64,000 nucleotides of DNA from Streptomyces sp. P9-A4. GTDB lineage: Bacteria; Actinomycetota; Actinomycetes; Streptomycetales; Streptomycetaceae. Below the pieces are notes generated by a model. That model was not told where the DNA came from, did no database searches, and saw nothing but the letters and a program-made list of their open reading frames with translations. Positions 55,897 to 64,000 of this stretch are shown here, piece by piece. Position 1 is the first letter of the stretch; every line of letters begins with the position of its first letter. Made by a program: the position numbers and the translations under genes. Location of the stretch: NCBI RefSeq assembly GCF_036634195.1, contig NZ_JAZIFY010000001.1:5218501-5282500 (forward strand), read 5' to 3'.

Positions 55897-56247
55897 AACC
55901 CCTTGTGCGAGGGCGCGGAATGGACCACGATCGGCGACGCTCGGTCCGAACCGCACCACCCCGGCAACCAACCGGGACGCGGCGAAGGTCCCCACCGGGC
56001 GGACCGGTGTTCCGGCACCGGTCATGGACAGGGGGGTTCCCGCTCTTTCCGAACGGGGCCTGTCCGATCAGGCCGTGCTCCGTGGCGCGGCCCATGGTTG
56101 TCGCTCGGGGGTGATCGCCGGTGATGAGGACGCGCAACGCGCCGCCTGCCGTCTCGGCGCTCTCCTTCCCGAGGACGTAGCTCTTCTCCCATCCCTGGAC
56201 GGGCCCCGGCCCTTCCGGAGATGTACGTCCGAGAAGGAGGAATTCTC

Positions 56248-56916
56248 ATGCAGTCCCAGGTTCGTGGCGGGACCAGATGGAAGCGCTTCGCCTTCGTCAT
56301 GGTCCCGAGTGTGGCCGCGACGGCCGCGATCGGTGTCGGTCTGGCCCAGGGTGCGCTCGCCGCGTCGTTCGCGATCTCCGGCCAGGAGTTCAAGGTCTCG
56401 ACCGACAAGCTCGAGGGCACGGAGTTCGTGCAGTACGGCAGCGTCGCCAAGGGCAAGAAGCTGGACGGCACGCCGTTCGGTGCCCCGGTGGCGGTCTCCG
56501 GCTTCGACACGGCCAAGATCACCAACATGTGCCAGTCGGTCGTGACGCCGGTTCCGGTCCTGGGTGATGTCACCCTTCGCCTGGAAGCGGGCGGCGCCGC
56601 CGCCAAGTCCGGCGAGGACGCGGACAAGGTCATCGGCAAGGACCTGTACCTCGACGTCTCGTACCTCGAGGCCGACGCCGAGTTCACGGCCATCGACATC
56701 GGTGTCGCGGCGGGCTCCCTACCGAAGCACAAGGACGGCCAGGGCATCCAGCCCAACACCGAGGCCAACGAGAACGGCTTCGCGCAGCGCGCGGACAGCG
56801 TCACGCTGACCAACGTGAGGCAGAAGGCGTGGGCCACCACGGCCGCCACCTTCAAGCTCCCCGACCTGAAGCTGTCCCTGAGCCGGGGCACGGGCCAGGA
56901 GTGCTTCAAGGGCTGA
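56248..56916 (+). CDS. DUF6230 family secreted or membrane-anchored protein
   Basis: A 222-residue exported protein. The N-terminal helix RFAFVMVPSVAATAAIGVGLAQGALA (about 13-38) is a signal peptide or anchor with an Ala-X-Ala site after it. The rest is a beta-rich domain with two cysteines (NMCQSVVTPVP, and GQECFKG at the end) that may form a disulfide. Orthologues are, as I recall, sometimes called cholesterol esterase, but no GxSxG nucleophile elbow is present, so that name is not supported. GAAGGAGG seven bases before ATG 56248 is the strongest ribosome site in this region. It is the first gene of a three-gene envelope operon. Confidence 0.8.
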   Translation: MQSQVRGGTRWKRFAFVMVPSVAATAAIGVGLAQGALAASFAISGQEFKVSTDKLEGTEFVQYGSVAKGKKLDGTPFGAPVAVSGFDTAKITNMCQSVVTPVPVLGDVTLRLEAGGAAAKSGEDADKVIGKDLYLDVSYLEADAEFTAIDIGVAAGSLPKHKDGQGIQPNTEANENGFAQRADSVTLTNVRQKAWATTAATFKLPDLKLSLSRGTGQECFKG

Positions 56917-56926
56917 TCAAGCCCCT

Positions 56927-56956
56927 GGGTGTGGGCCGCCGCGGCGGCCCACACCC
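56927..56956 (+). terminator. Perfect 30-base palindrome between DUF6230 and DUF6114 genes
   Basis: The arm GGGTGTGGGCCGCCG is followed directly by its reverse complement, 11 bases after the DUF6230 stop codon. It could partially terminate transcription, so that DUF6230 is made in excess of the downstream genes. Confidence 0.65.
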
Positions 56957-57022
56957 GCTCCGGGGCCTCGTCCCCGCTTCTCCACCTCTTCTCAGCAACA
57001 CCGCTTCCAGGGAGCTGTTTCC

Positions 57023-57601
57023 ATGAGCGCCGAGACCCCCGCCTCCCACGGAGTCCCCAAGCAGGACAACCGGTTCAAGGTCTGGCGGCAGACCCGGCCG
57101 TTCTGGGCAGGGCTGTTCACCATCCTCGGTGGTCTGCCGATCGCCTACCTCCCCTACGGGGACATGCGGCTCGGCAACATCACCATGGCGATGAAGACGA
57201 CCGCCGGATCCGGCGCGCTGATCATCGGCGTCCTGCTGATCACGCTCGGTCTGACGATGTGGTTCCAGCCCATCGTCCGGGTCTTCGCGGGCGTCGCGAC
57301 GATCGTGCTGGGGCTGGTCTCCATCCCCGTGTCGAACTTCGGCGGTCTCCTGATCGGGTTCCTGTTCTCGCTCGTCGGCGGTGGCATGTCCGCCTCGTGG
57401 GCGCCCGCGCCACCGGTCGAGGAGGCCGTGGACGCGGAGAACGACGGCGAGCGCGACCGTGCGTACGAGGACGAGCACGACGGCGAACCGGCGGAGACCG
57501 AGGCCCTGTACGCCGCCGGCGTCCCGGAGCAGCGCGAGGCGGAGCACCACGCGACCGAAACGACGATCGACGCCAACGGCGGGAGGAACAGTGCGGGGTG
57601 A
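57023..57601 (+). CDS. DUF6114 integral membrane protein
   Basis: A 192-residue protein with four hydrophobic segments (about 28-46, 62-80, 83-100 and 104-120) and a charged acidic tail rich in Glu, Asp and Ala (about 130-192). DUF6114 genes usually follow DUF6230 genes, which suggests the two products work together. GGGAGC is upstream of the ATG. Its stop overlaps the next gene's GTG by 11 bases. Confidence 0.8.
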   Translation: MSAETPASHGVPKQDNRFKVWRQTRPFWAGLFTILGGLPIAYLPYGDMRLGNITMAMKTTAGSGALIIGVLLITLGLTMWFQPIVRVFAGVATIVLGLVSIPVSNFGGLLIGFLFSLVGGGMSASWAPAPPVEEAVDAENDGERDRAYEDEHDGEPAETEALYAAGVPEQREAEHHATETTIDANGGRNSAG

Positions 57602-58898
57602 CGAGAATCAGTCTGCGCTCGCGAAGGAGGGCCCGCGGCACGCGGCCCCGCGCAAGACGCTGCTGAACAGGATCCAGGGCCCTGCGGGCAAGGCGATGGC
57701 GCTGGCCGCCATGCCGACCGCGGTGTTCGTGGGAATGGGCCTCACGCCCAAGGTCGCCCTCGCCGACGACAAGGACTTCCCCTTCGCGCCCGGCCCCTGT
57801 GTGACCCGCTCCGACGAGCCGGTGACCGAGGAGCCGACCAAGCCGGCCGAGACCGCGAAGCCGAGCCCGACGTCGACGGCCTCGGCGTCCCCGACGGCCA
57901 CGCCGACCACCGGACCGACCGGCAGCGCGGCGCCGACGCCTACGCCGACTTCGACGGAGAGCGGTCAGGCGACGACGCAGCAGACGCGGGAGCGGTCGGG
58001 CACCGCGCCGGCCGCGACGCCGACGGCCACGGCGACACCCACGCCGACCCCGACGCCGACCCCGACGAAGTCGAAGAACCCGCTCGACCCGCTGGGCTGG
58101 GGCGACGCTCTGAAGGACCTCTTCGACGGCCCGGACCCGACGGCGACGCCCACGACGACGCCCACGACGACGGCGCCGGCAGCGGCCCCGACGACCCAGG
58201 CGCCCGCGCCTGCCACGACGAAGGCACCCGCCCAGAAGGCGGCGACCCCCGACGAGCCGAAGGCGACCGCCGATCCGGCCGCCGAGAAGACCAAGGCGGC
58301 GATCGAGAAGGCGGCCGAGAAGGCCGGCGTGAAGGTCGAGCAGCTGCCGGACAGCGCCAAGGGCCTCGACGCCAAGAAGGACGAGGACATACCCGAGGGC
58401 GCCAAGCCCCGCTTCCCGTGCCCCGAACTCGACGCGAAGGCCCTCGCGGCGGCCGAACTGGAGCCGGGCATCCCGCTGCTCCCGGACGAGTCGTGGCGCC
58501 TGGAGAGCTCGCTGCTCACCCTGAGCGGTCTGAGGTACCACGGCATCGTCGAGGTCAGGACGTACGGCGGCAAGACGAAGAAGGTCCTCAAGTTCACCGC
58601 GACCTCGGTGGACATCAAGGACCTGCACCAGATGACGGACCACTCCGACGGCCGCACGGCCCATGTGCGCTCCAAGGCGGGCTCGACGTCGACGATCACC
58701 GAGGGCACGGTGACGATGTACACGGAGGAGCTGAAGGGCAACCTCATCGGCCTCGTCCCGATCACCTTCAGCGCCCAGTCCCCGCCCCCGGTGGACCTCC
58801 CGTGGGTCTTCTTCACCAACGTGAAGCTCAAGCAGGCCGGCCAGTTCGGCGGCACCCTCAGGGTCAAGGAACTCCGCAACACGATCGAACCGAGCTGA
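57591..58898 (+). CDS. Thr/Pro-rich exported protein with C-terminal beta domain
   Basis: A 435-residue protein. An Arg/Lys-rich N-terminus precedes a signal-like helix (AMALAAMPTAVFVGMGLTPKV, ending ALA-DD, about 35-60). Residues about 70-230 are dominated by Thr, Pro, Ala and Ser, including an alternating TPTPTPTPTPT stretch near residue 150, as in an extended or O-glycosylated wall linker. The C-terminal 180 residues are beta-rich (LRYHGIVEVRTYGGKTKKVL). It starts with GTG 57591, GGAGG upstream, 11 bases inside the DUF6114 gene. A surface protein working with the two preceding products is likely; the function is unknown. Confidence 0.72.
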   Translation: MRGDENQSALAKEGPRHAAPRKTLLNRIQGPAGKAMALAAMPTAVFVGMGLTPKVALADDKDFPFAPGPCVTRSDEPVTEEPTKPAETAKPSPTSTASASPTATPTTGPTGSAAPTPTPTSTESGQATTQQTRERSGTAPAATPTATATPTPTPTPTPTKSKNPLDPLGWGDALKDLFDGPDPTATPTTTPTTTAPAAAPTTQAPAPATTKAPAQKAATPDEPKATADPAAEKTKAAIEKAAEKAGVKVEQLPDSAKGLDAKKDEDIPEGAKPRFPCPELDAKALAAAELEPGIPLLPDESWRLESSLLTLSGLRYHGIVEVRTYGGKTKKVLKFTATSVDIKDLHQMTDHSDGRTAHVRSKAGSTSTITEGTVTMYTEELKGNLIGLVPITFSAQSPPPVDLPWVFFTNVKLKQAGQFGGTLRVKELRNTIEPS

Positions 58899-59005
58899 CC
58901 CGGGCACCACTCCAGGAGGACGGCCTCAGCATGTACGGGGCGTTCTTCCGGTGAGAAGCGCTTCGACGGTCTCGACCGTCTCGAAGTCCCGAGCCGCCCG
59001 TGACG

Positions 59006-59048
59006 CACGACGAAGCCCCCGTCCGTACCGGACGGGGGCTTCGTCGTG
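59006..59048. terminator. Strong terminator between the envelope operon and pyk
   Basis: Perfect 20-base arms beginning CACGACGAAGCCCCCGTCCG flank a three-base loop TAC. Genes converge on it. A second imperfect inverted repeat (CTTCGA...TCGAAG) lies just upstream at about 58960-58986. Confidence 0.9.
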
Positions 59049-59060
59049 GACCGGGGCTCG

Positions 59061-60491
59061 TCAGGCGCGTTCGCTGCCGCCCAGGTGGTGGACGCGGACC
59101 ATGTTCGTCGTGCCCGGGACGCCGGGGGGCGAGCCGGCGGTGATGATCATCGTGTCGCCCTGGTTGTGGCGCTGGAGCTTCAGGAGTTCGGCGTCCACGA
59201 GGTCGACCATCGCGTCCGTGTTGTCCACGAACGGGACGAGGAAGGACTCCACGCCCCAGCTCAGGGTGAGCTGGTTGCGGGTGCCCTCGTCCGTCGTGAA
59301 GGCGAGGATCGGCTGCTGCGTGCGGTAGCGCGAGAGGCGGCGGGCCGTGTCGCCGGACTGGGTGAAGGCGATCAGGGCCTTGCCGTCGAGGAAGTCCGCG
59401 ATCTCGCAGGCCGCGCGGGCGACGGAGCCGCCCTGGGTGCGCGGCTTCTTGCCCGGGACCAGGGGCTGGAGGCCCTTGGAGAGCAGCTCCTCCTCGGCCG
59501 CGGCGACGATCTTCGACATCGTCTTCACGGTCTCGATCGGGTACGCGCCGACCGAGGACTCGGCCGACAGCATGACCGCGTCCGCGCCGTCCAGGATCGC
59601 GTTGGCGACATCGCTCGCCTCGGCGCGGGTCGGACGGGAGTTGGTGATCATCGACTCCATCATCTGGGTGGCGACGATGACCGGCTTGGCGTTGCGGCGG
59701 CACATCTCGACGAGGCGCTTCTGCACCATCGGGACCTTTTCGAGCGGGTACTCGACGGCGAGGTCGCCCCGGGCCACCATGACCGCGTCGAAGGCCGCGA
59801 CGACGGCCTCCATGTTCTCGACGGCCTGCGGCTTCTCCACCTTGGCGATGACGGGGACCCGGCGGCCCTCCTCGTCCATCACCTTGTGGACGTCCTTGAC
59901 GTCGTCGGCGTCGCGGACGAAGGACAGCGCGACCATGTCGCAGCCCATCCGGAGCGCGAAGCGGAGGTCGTCGACGTCCTTCTCCGACAGCGCGGGGACG
60001 TTGACCGCCGCGCCGGGCAGGTTGATGCCCTTGTGGTCGGAGATGACGCCGCCCTCGACGACGATCGTCTTGACCCGGGGGCCGTCGACCTCGACGACGC
60101 GCAGCTCGACGTTGCCGTCGTTGATGAGGACCTGGTCGCCCTTGGAGACGTCCCCGGGCAGACCCTTGTACGTGGTGCCGCAGATGGACTTGTCGCCCGG
60201 GACGTCCTCGGTCGTGATGGTGAACTCGTCACCGCGGACCAGCTCGACCGGGCCCTCGGCGAAGGTCTCGAGGCGGATCTTGGGACCCTGGAGGTCGGCG
60301 AGCACGCCGACGGCGCGGCCGGTGTCCGCGGAGACCTGCCGGACGCGGTCGTACCGCTCCTGGTGCTCCGCCTGGGATCCGTGGCTGAAGTTGAATCGGG
60401 CCACGTTCATGCCGGCCTCGATGAGAGCCTTCAGCTGCTCATACGAGTCGACGGCGGGGCCCAGCGTGCAGACGATTTTGGAACGGCGCAT
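59061..60491 (-). CDS. pyk: Pyruvate kinase
   Basis: Pyruvate kinase converts phosphoenolpyruvate and ADP to pyruvate and ATP at the end of glycolysis. The 476 residues include SKIVCTLGPA at the start, NFSHG (residues near 37), the catalytic lysine region VIAKVEKPQAVENM, MVARGDLAVE and TQMMESMI. The C-terminal allosteric domain is present. The start is the ATG at 60491 (MRRSKIVCTLGP); the frame is open to 60518. TAGGAT lies seven bases before the ATG on the minus strand, so the mRNA may be leaderless. Streptomyces commonly have a second pyk. Confidence 0.95.
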   Translation of the reverse strand: MRRSKIVCTLGPAVDSYEQLKALIEAGMNVARFNFSHGSQAEHQERYDRVRQVSADTGRAVGVLADLQGPKIRLETFAEGPVELVRGDEFTITTEDVPGDKSICGTTYKGLPGDVSKGDQVLINDGNVELRVVEVDGPRVKTIVVEGGVISDHKGINLPGAAVNVPALSEKDVDDLRFALRMGCDMVALSFVRDADDVKDVHKVMDEEGRRVPVIAKVEKPQAVENMEAVVAAFDAVMVARGDLAVEYPLEKVPMVQKRLVEMCRRNAKPVIVATQMMESMITNSRPTRAEASDVANAILDGADAVMLSAESSVGAYPIETVKTMSKIVAAAEEELLSKGLQPLVPGKKPRTQGGSVARAACEIADFLDGKALIAFTQSGDTARRLSRYRTQQPILAFTTDEGTRNQLTLSWGVESFLVPFVDNTDAMVDLVDAELLKLQRHNQGDTMIITAGSPPGVPGTTNMVRVHHLGGSERA

Positions 60492-60520
60492 GAGGCGGAT
60501 CCTATCGGTTTGTTTCACTG

Positions 60521-60532
60521 CGGAATATTCCG
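60521..60532. promoter_or_regulatory. 12-base palindrome upstream of pyk
   Basis: CGGAATATTCCG is a perfect palindrome in the pyk promoter region, centred about 35 bases upstream of the pyk ATG and about 15-25 bases from the putative -10. It sits in the 82-base gap between pyk and the 3' end of ackA and is a candidate operator. Confidence 0.45.
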
Positions 60533-60573
60533 ACTGGCGGAAAGTACAAATGGGCGCGGGGGCGCTCAGGCGT

Positions 60574-61823
<1,250 letters not shown>

Positions 61824-61827
<4 letters not shown>

Positions 61828-63917
61828 GCGGGGAGCTCCTGACCCTGGGAGGGGACCTGGGACTGGATCGCCGTGATGGCGACCGTGTTGACGATGTCGC
61901 TGACGAGCGCGCCCCGCGAGAGGTCGTTCACGGGCTTGCGCAGACCCTGGAGCACCGGGCCGACGGCCACGGCGCCGGCCGAACGCTGCACGGCCTTGTA
62001 GGTGTTGTTGCCGGTGTTGAGGTCGGGGAAGATCAGCACGGTCGCCTGCCCCGCCACCTCCGAGTCCGGCAGCTTCGTCGCCGCGACCGAGGGCTCGACG
62101 GCGGCGTCGTACTGGATGGGCCCCTCGATCCGCAGCTCCGGCCGCGCCGCGCGGACCAGCTTGGTCGCCTCCCGCACCTTGTCGACGTCGGCGCCGGAGC
62201 CCGAGGTGCCGGTGGAGTACGAGAGCATCGCGATCCGCGGCTCGACGCCGAAGCGGGCGGCGGTGGCCGCCGACTGGACGGCGATGTCGGCGAGCTGCTC
62301 GGCGTTCGGGTCCGGATTGACCGCGCAGTCGCCGTACACGAGGACCTTGTCGGCGAGGCACATGAAGAACACCGAGGAGACGATCGAGGCCTCCGGCTTC
62401 GTCTTGATGATCTCGAAGGCCGGCCGGATCGTCGCCGCCGTGGAGTGCACGGAGCCGGAGACCATCCCGTCGGCCAGCCCCTCCTGGACCATCAGGGTCC
62501 CGAAGTAGTTGACGTCCGAGACCACGTCGTACGCCAGCTCCACCGTCACGCCCTTGTGGGCCCGCAGCACCGCGTACTTCTCGGCGAACGAGTCGCGCAG
62601 CTCCGAGGTCTGCGGGTCGATCAGCTGCGTGTCCCCGAGCGTGATGCCGAGGTCGGCGGCCTTCTTGCGGATGGTCTCCACGTCGCCGAGCAGGGTCAGG
62701 TCGCAGACGTCACGGCGCAGCAGCACGTCGGCGGCGCGCAGCACCCGCTCCTCGGTGCCCTCGGGGAGCACCACCCGGCGCCGGTCGGTGCGCGCCTGCT
62801 CGATCAGCTCGTGCTCGAACATCATCGGGGTGACCCGGCCGCTGCGGGCCACCGAGACCCGCTTGAGCAGGTCGGCCGTGTCGACGTGCCGTTCGAACAG
62901 ACCGAGGGCGGTCTCCGCCTTGCGGGGGGTGGCCGCGTTCAGCTTGCCTTCGAGCGCGAAGAGTTCGGCGGCGGTCGGGAAGCTGTTGCCCGGTACGGAG
63001 ATGACCGGGGTGCCCGGGGCCAGCCGGGCCGCCAGGGTCAGGATCTCCGCGCCGGGCCGCTCGTTCAGGGTGAGCAGCACACCGGCGATCGGCGGGGTGC
63101 CGGCCGAGTGCGCGGCGAGCGCGCCGACGACCAGGTCGGCCCGGTCCCCGGGGGTGACGACCAGACAGCCGGGGGTCAGCGCCTTGAGGAAGTTCGGCAG
63201 CATCGCGCCGCCGAAGACGAAGTCGAGCGCGTCCCGCGAGAGCCCCGCGTCGTCACCGAGGACGACGGAGGCGCCCAGCGCGTGGGTGATCTGGGAGACG
63301 GTGGGCGCGGCGAGCACCGGCTCGTCCGGCAGGACGTAGCAGGGCACGGGCAGCCGGGCGGCCAGCCGCTCGGCGATGGCCTCCCGGTCCTCGGCGGCCA
63401 CCCGGTTGACGACCATCGCGAGGACGTCGCAGCCGAGTCCGTCGTACGCCCGGAAGGCGTTGCGCGCCTCGGCCCGTACGGACTCCGCCGGCTGGCCCTT
63501 GCCGCCGACGACCGGGATGACGGAGGCGCCGAACTCGTTGGCCAGGCGGGCGTTGAGCGCGAGTTCGTCGGGGAGCTGGGTGGCGGCGAAGTCGGTGCCG
63601 AGGACGAGGACGACCTCGTAGGCGCGGGCCACCGCGTGGAAGCGGTCCACGAGCTGCGAGACCAGCTCGTCGGTGCCCTGCTCGGCCTGGAGCGCGGAGG
63701 CCTCGTGGTAGTCCATGCCGTAGACCGTGGAGGCGTCCTGCGAGAGCCGGTAGCGGGAGCGCAGCAGGTCGAAGAGGCGGTCGGGGCCGTCGTGCACCAG
63801 TGGCCGGAACACCCCCACCCGGTCCACCTGTCGGGTGAGGAGCTCCATGACTCCCAGCTCGACGACCTGGCGGCCGTCACCGCGGTCGATCCCGGTCACG
63901 TACACGCTGCGCGTCAC
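61824..63917 (-). CDS. pta: Phosphate acetyltransferase
   Basis: Pta makes acetyl phosphate from acetyl-CoA. The 697-residue length matches the long E. coli-type enzyme: an N-terminal P-loop-like domain (about 1-210, with the motif degenerate as TGIDRGDGR and no GKT), a DRTGG domain (about 215-330), and the PTA catalytic domain (about 365-690) with DGMVSGSVHSTAATIRPAFE and SYSTGTSGSGADVDKV. The start is the GTG at 63917 with AGGAG ten bases upstream. The gene continues into ackA and together they allow acetate overflow or assimilation. Confidence 0.95.
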
Positions 63918-64000
63918 GCCGTGGTCTCCTGTCCAGTCCTGCGGAACTCGGGGCCGGCCCCAGCCGTCAACCGGCCGTACTCAGAAGGCCCCGATAGGGC

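Larger units (their letters stand above)
55649..56247 (+). other. Long non-coding regulatory region before the DUF6230 operon
   Basis: No convincing gene is found in about 600 bases. The region carries a hairpin at 55712, two palindromes of the TTACT-AGTAA type, and an AT-rich stretch near 55780-55800. It is the longest gene-free stretch in the window and must contain the promoter of the next operon and the terminator of the thioredoxin gene. Confidence 0.7.

Noticed and set aside
55866..56247. Short plus-strand frames before the DUF6230 gene (for example from 56024)
   Set aside because: The frames change composition midway and run out of frame through the DUF6230 gene. No ribosome site or family feature supports them.
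56248..56916. Cholesterol esterase function for the DUF6230 gene
   Set aside because: No GxSxG nucleophile or His/Asp triad context is visible; the name appears to be carried over in annotation.

Overview
This window is high-GC actinobacterial chromosome and almost certainly Streptomyces. The evidence is the very high G/C at third codon positions, frequent GTG and TTG starts, 4-base stop/start overlaps, perfect long-arm hairpin terminators, and the presence of the filP/scy polar cytoskeleton genes, nucS and a cslA-glxA pair. From memory, gene order matches the S. coelicolor core region around SCO5363 to SCO5425, apart from the cslA-glxA-GH6 block. I could not run an alignment. No phage, transposon, CRISPR array, tRNA or rRNA was seen.

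Layout. 1-2.8 kb: the end of an unidentified gene, a serine hydroxymethyltransferase and a WecA/MraY-type phosphosugar transferase. 3.1-10.97 kb: the complete F1Fo ATP synthase operon atpIBEFHAGDC, with hairpins between atpH/atpA and atpD/atpC, closed by a 24-bp-arm terminator. 11-16.7 kb: a DUF2550 gene, a secreted GH18 chitinase with paired DasR-type boxes, a NarL-type two-component system, a small membrane protein and a PduO-type cobalamin adenosyltransferase. 16.7-20.7 kb: an ABC exporter divergent from a TetR gene, a decayed cysteine-desulfurase remnant, a 3-hydroxybutyryl-CoA dehydrogenase and a STAS protein. 20.9-26.8 kb: a large membrane-anchored P-loop protein with a Ser/Thr/Pro stalk, NucS, and small conserved proteins. 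26.8-30.8 kb: two tandem, related ABC-2 systems. 30.9-36.4 kb: filP and scy, the coiled-coil proteins of the hyphal-tip apparatus. 36.6-39.4 kb: methylmalonyl-CoA epimerase, a thiolase and the mutase chaperone MeaB. 39.5-42.9 kb: a MarR regulator, three AIM24-family genes, a DUF3817 gene and a thiamine-binding-like gene. 43.1-47.9 kb: cslA, the copper-radical oxidase glxA and a convergent GH6 lipoprotein. 48-51.4 kb: regulators, an MFS transporter and a second DUF3817 gene. 51.4-53.1 kb: icmA, preceded by a perfect 24-bp palindrome. 53.2-55.6 kb: a flavin-type oxidoreductase, a TetR regulator and a thioredoxin-TPR protein. 55.6-58.9 kb: a 600-bp regulatory region followed by a three-gene envelope operon of unknown function (DUF6230, DUF6114, Thr-Pro-rich protein). 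59.1-63.9 kb: pyruvate kinase, acetate kinase and phosphotransacetylase.

Functional threads. (1) Energy and overflow carbon: ATP synthase, pyk, ackA-pta. (2) Coenzyme-B12 acyl-CoA rearrangement is spread across the window: PduO makes the cofactor, MeaB protects the mutase, IcmA is the large subunit of isobutyryl-CoA mutase, and Mce belongs to the methylmalonyl branch. (3) Tip growth: FilP and Scy lie within about 8 kb of the CslA/GlxA tip-polysaccharide machinery. (4) Envelope proteins of unknown role: the P-loop stalk protein, the AIM24 trio and the DUF6230/DUF6114 operon. Start codons were moved from the longest reading frame wherever a ribosome site, promoter or family N-terminus indicated a shorter protein. 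Domain boundaries are estimates by eye.
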